NCBI GenBank assembly: GCA_902478985.1
Contig: CABSNH010000070.1
Coordinates: forward strand, 1-8,050
From: an uncultured Collinsella sp.
GTDB taxonomy: Bacteria; Actinomycetota; Coriobacteriia; Coriobacteriales; Coriobacteriaceae
DNA: 8,050 bases
Direction: 5' to 3'
The translations under genes and the position numbers were made by a program. The notes beneath the pieces were generated by a model, which had not been told where the DNA came from, made no database searches, and was given only the letters and a program-made list of their open reading frames with translations. Shown piece by piece: positions 5,628 through 8,050 of the stretch (positions are counted from its first letter, which is position 1; the number at the start of each line of letters is the position of its first letter).

Positions 5628-7937
5628 ATGGCATTGACCCCCAACGAGGCATATGCGGCCAAGCAGCCGTTTGTGGACAAGGAGACGCTCGAGCATATCG
5701 TCGAGCAGTTCCCCACGCCATTTCATCTATATGACGAGGCGGGCATCCGCCGCAACATGCAAGAGGTGCGCGACGCCTTCGCATGGAACCCGGGCTTTAA
5801 GGAATACTTTGCCGTCAAGGCCAATCCCAACCCGGCGCTCATCTCCATTCTCAACGAATACGGCTGCGGCTGCGATTGCTCGAGCTATACCGAGCTCATG
5901 ATCGCCCGCTCGCTGGGTATCACGGGACACGACATCATGTTCTCGTCCAACGACACGCCGGCAGCGGACTTTGAGCTCGCCGACAAGCTGGGCGCCATCG
6001 TCAACTTTGACGACATCAGCCACATCGAGTTCTTTGAGCGCGTTGCGGGGCCCATCCCCAAGACGGTCAGCTGCCGCTTTAATCCAGGCGGCCTGTTCCA
6101 ACTCTCCAACGGCATCATGGATAACCCCGGCGACTCCAAGTACGGCATGACCACCGAGCAGCTCTTCGAGGCGTTCCGCATGCTCAAGGCCAAGGGCGCC
6201 GAGGACTTTGGCATCCACGCATTCCTTGCCAGCAACACCGTCACCAACGACTACTACCCCAAGCTCGCGCGCATCCTCTTTGAGCTTGCCGTGCGCCTGG
6301 AGCGCGAGACCGGCGCACACGTCGCCTTCATCAACCTGTCCGGCGGCGTCGGCATCCCCTACCTGCCCGAGCAGCAGGCCAACGACATCCACGCCATCGG
6401 CGAGGGGGTGCACGCGGCCTACGACGAAATCCTGGTTCCCGCCGGTATGGGCGATGTGGCCATCTGCACCGAGATGGGCCGCTTTATGATGGGCCCCTAT
6501 GGATGTCTGGTCACCAAAGCCATCCATGAGAAGCAGATTTACAAGAACTATATCGGCGTGGACGCAAGCGCCGTCGATCTGATCCGCCCTGCCATGTATG
6601 GCGCCTACCACCACATTACGGTGATGGGCCAGCCGGGTGGCGCCGACAAGACCGCGGCGCCTGTCACAAACACGTACGACATTACGGGCAATCTGTGCGA
6701 GAACAACGACAAGTTCGCCATCGACCGCGAGCTACCGCAGATCGACATGGGTGATGTGCTCGTGATCCACGATACCGGCGCGCATGGCTACTCCATGGGC
6801 TACAACTACAACGGCCGCCTGCGCTCCGCCGAGGTGCTGCTGCGCCCCGACGGCTCGGCCGACCTTATCCGCCGCGCCGAGCGCCCGGGCGATTATTTTG
6901 CCACGCTCGACGTGCTGCCGTGCGGCCGTGAGCTGCTGGCCAAATCGCGTGCCGAAAGCGCTCGTCGTCGCGCTCAGGACGAGCGCCTGGCCGTCGCCGC
7001 CCAATGGAACAAACGCATCCAGATCGCGGAAGCGAAGGAGAAGAACATGGATATCCGCAACCTCGAGGGCTCAATCGTCGCCCTTGTCACGCCGTTTAAA
7101 AAGGACGGCAGCGTCGACTTTGACGCACTCGAGCGCCTTATCGATTTCCACTTACAAAATGGCACCGACGCCATCCTCACCCTGGGCACCACCGGCGAGA
7201 GCGCCACGATGACCGACGACGAGGACAACTCCGTTGTCGCCGCCGTGGTCAAGCATGTTGCAGGACGCGTCCCCGTCATCGCCGGCTCGGGCTCCAACTC
7301 CACGCAAACCATGCTCACCAAGTCGCTCACCTACCAAGGCTTGGGAGCCGACGGCCTGCTGCTCATTACCCCCTACTACAACAAGTCCAATGAAGAGGGC
7401 ATCTATCAGCACTTTAAGACCGTCGCCGATGCCGTGGACATCCCCTGCATCCTGTACAACATCCCTGGTCGTTGCGGCTGCGGTATCAGCGAGCGCAACG
7501 TAGAGCGCCTGGCCGCGCACCCCAACATCATGGGTATTAAGGAGGCCTCGGGCAACGTCGCCTACGCGGCCAAGATCGCCCACCTGCTGTCAGACGACTT
7601 CCGCATGTACTCGGGCGAGGACGCGCTTACCGTGCCGCTCATGAGCCTGGGCGCCTCGGGCACCATCAGCGTGTGGGCAGACGTGCAGCCGCAGCTCGTG
7701 CATGACATGTGCCGCGCCTATTTGGACGGTGACGTGGCGCGTGCCCGCGATATCCAAATTGCCGGCCAGCCGCTCATCAATGCCCTCTTTAGTGAGGTCA
7801 ACCCCATCCCCGTCAAAGAGGCGCTCGCCCAGATGGGTATGATCGAGGCAAACTACCGCATGCCGCTGTGCCCCATGGCAGACGACACGCGCTCTGCACT
7901 TACCGATGCTCTGAAGGGGGCTGGTCTGCTTGATTAA
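5628..7937 (+). CDS. lysA-dapA: LysA-DapA in-frame fusion: diaminopimelate decarboxylase + 4-hydroxy-tetrahydrodipicolinate synthase
   Basis: One open frame of 769 codons joins two lysine enzymes. Residues 1 to about 428 are a PLP-dependent meso-diaminopimelate decarboxylase: PLP lysine K64 in YFAVKANPNP, H197 in GIHAFLASN, the phosphate-binding NLSGGVGIPY (236-245), E282/R285 in CTEMGR, C357/E358 in GNLCENND, and the C-terminal GAHGYSMGYNYNGRLR (384-399). A charged, probably helical linker (about 429-473) follows. Residues 474-769 are a complete DapA. ATG 5628 is fixed by an in-frame TAG at 5610-5612, with GAGG (5614-5617) as ribosome binding site. LysA alone normally ends near residue 420. 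There is no stop codon between the domains, but a strong internal start at 7047 means free DapA may also be made. The operon is headed by a lysine riboswitch. Both activities are well supported; whether the fusion is the main product is unknown. Confidence 0.85.
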   Translation: MALTPNEAYAAKQPFVDKETLEHIVEQFPTPFHLYDEAGIRRNMQEVRDAFAWNPGFKEYFAVKANPNPALISILNEYGCGCDCSSYTELMIARSLGITGHDIMFSSNDTPAADFELADKLGAIVNFDDISHIEFFERVAGPIPKTVSCRFNPGGLFQLSNGIMDNPGDSKYGMTTEQLFEAFRMLKAKGAEDFGIHAFLASNTVTNDYYPKLARILFELAVRLERETGAHVAFINLSGGVGIPYLPEQQANDIHAIGEGVHAAYDEILVPAGMGDVAICTEMGRFMMGPYGCLVTKAIHEKQIYKNYIGVDASAVDLIRPAMYGAYHHITVMGQPGGADKTAAPVTNTYDITGNLCENNDKFAIDRELPQIDMGDVLVIHDTGAHGYSMGYNYNGRLRSAEVLLRPDGSADLIRRAERPGDYFATLDVLPCGRELLAKSRAESARRRAQDERLAVAAQWNKRIQIAEAKEKNMDIRNLEGSIVALVTPFKKDGSVDFDALERLIDFHLQNGTDAILTLGTTGESATMTDDEDNSVVAAVVKHVAGRVPVIAGSGSNSTQTMLTKSLTYQGLGADGLLLITPYYNKSNEEGIYQHFKTVADAVDIPCILYNIPGRCGCGISERNVERLAAHPNIMGIKEASGNVAYAAKIAHLLSDDFRMYSGEDALTVPLMSLGASGTISVWADVQPQLVHDMCRAYLDGDVARARDIQIAGQPLINALFSEVNPIPVKEALAQMGMIEANYRMPLCPMADDTRSALTDALKGAGLLD
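7035..7040 (+). promoter_or_regulatory. Internal ribosome binding site for dapA inside the fused frame
   Basis: A perfect AAGGAG six bases before ATG 7047, located within the linker codons of the LysA-DapA frame. Its strength and placement exactly at the expected DapA N-terminus suggest that translation can restart here, or that dapA was an independent gene before the frames became continuous. Confidence 0.65.
7047..7937 (+). CDS. dapA: 4-hydroxy-tetrahydrodipicolinate synthase, internal start within the fused frame
   Basis: From ATG 7047 the product is a standard 296-residue DapA, condensing pyruvate with aspartate semialdehyde, the first committed step of lysine/DAP synthesis. Numbered from this start, the TIM-barrel aldolase shows VALVTPF (11-17), the GTTGES loop (47-52) with T48 and T49, Y111 in TPYYNK, Y137 and R142 in LYNIPGR, and Schiff-base lysine K165 in GIKEASG. 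These correspond to the E. coli residues T44, T45, Y107, Y133, R138 and K161. The N-terminus begins as expected for a free enzyme, and AAGGAG lies 6 bases upstream. It is in the same frame as lysA, so it is also the C-terminal domain of the 769-residue fusion. The dapB start overlaps its stop. Confidence 0.65.
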   Translation: MDIRNLEGSIVALVTPFKKDGSVDFDALERLIDFHLQNGTDAILTLGTTGESATMTDDEDNSVVAAVVKHVAGRVPVIAGSGSNSTQTMLTKSLTYQGLGADGLLLITPYYNKSNEEGIYQHFKTVADAVDIPCILYNIPGRCGCGISERNVERLAAHPNIMGIKEASGNVAYAAKIAHLLSDDFRMYSGEDALTVPLMSLGASGTISVWADVQPQLVHDMCRAYLDGDVARARDIQIAGQPLINALFSEVNPIPVKEALAQMGMIEANYRMPLCPMADDTRSALTDALKGAGLLD

Positions 7938-8050
7938 GACCGTCATTATGGGAACGGGCCGCATGGGCTCGCTCATCCGCACCACCGCCGAGGGCATTGT
8001 CAACACCGCTGGAGAGTCCGTTTTTGACATCGTCGCCCAGATCGGCTTCG
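7930..8050 (+). CDS. dapB: 4-hydroxy-tetrahydrodipicolinate reductase, N-terminal part (partial)
   Basis: The first 40 codons of a gene running off the right end. Starting at TTG 7930 it reads MIKTVIMGTGRMGS, matching the DapB N-terminus, with GTGRMG (residues 8-13) as the dinucleotide-binding glycine loop of the Rossmann fold. DapB reduces the DapA product with NAD(P)H. TTG is chosen because GAAGGGGG (7913-7920) lies 9 bases upstream; an ATG at 7948 would cut off the first strand of the fold. The start overlaps the dapA stop by 8 bases, indicating translational coupling. The remainder of the enzyme, including its catalytic region, is outside the window. Confidence 0.85.
   Translation, partial: MIKTVIMGTGRMGSLIRTTAEGIVNTAGESVFDIVAQIGF

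Noticed and set aside
5727..6614. A 295-codon open frame on the - strand opposite lysA
   Set aside because: It is antisense to the conserved PLP-binding decarboxylase and has low-complexity Val/Gly/Ala-rich composition without motifs.
1..8050. CRISPR array, insertion sequence, tRNA or rRNA
   Set aside because: No regular repeat-spacer pattern, transposase motif, terminal inverted repeats, cloverleaf or rRNA-like stretch was seen.

Overview
The window is GC-rich with strongly GC-biased third codon positions, tight gene packing and clear AAGGAG-type ribosome binding sites. Together with the style of the lysine genes, this suggests a host-associated high-GC Gram-positive of the Coriobacteriia (Collinsella-like). 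That placement is an impression from gene content and protein style, not a database match.

Left part (1-3643, + strand): the end of the large subunit and the whole small subunit of a two-subunit aconitase-X (AcnX) type dehydratase. After a 110-base gap come a zinc M20-family peptidase of the carboxypeptidase S / PM20D1 type and an MFS transporter of the sugar:cation (GPH/SLC45-like) type; these two look co-transcribed. A strong hairpin at about 3667-3706 closes this rightward unit and also sits at the end of the leftward unit.

Middle (3736-5249, - strand): an M20D amidohydrolase followed, within a few bases, by a small three-helix membrane protein whose ribosome binding site lies inside the end of the amidohydrolase gene.

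Right part (5250-8050, + strand): a 378-base divergent regulatory region, then the lysine/diaminopimelate genes lysA, dapA and the start of dapB. The region carries two back-to-back candidate promoters and a lysine riboswitch (L-box). Downstream of the aptamer two near-identical 11-base copies (5550-5560 and 5572-5582) compete for the sequence next to the lysA ribosome binding site, which looks like a translational switch.

The most unusual feature is that lysA and dapA form one uninterrupted reading frame (5628-7937, 769 codons). A strong internal ribosome binding site and ATG stand exactly where DapA would normally begin, so the locus may make a LysA-DapA fusion, free DapA, or both. DapB then starts at a TTG codon overlapping the dapA stop. 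In this operon DapA makes hydroxytetrahydrodipicolinate, DapB reduces it, and LysA decarboxylates meso-diaminopimelate to lysine. The divergent M20D enzyme might be the deacetylase of the acetylase branch, but this is only a contextual guess.
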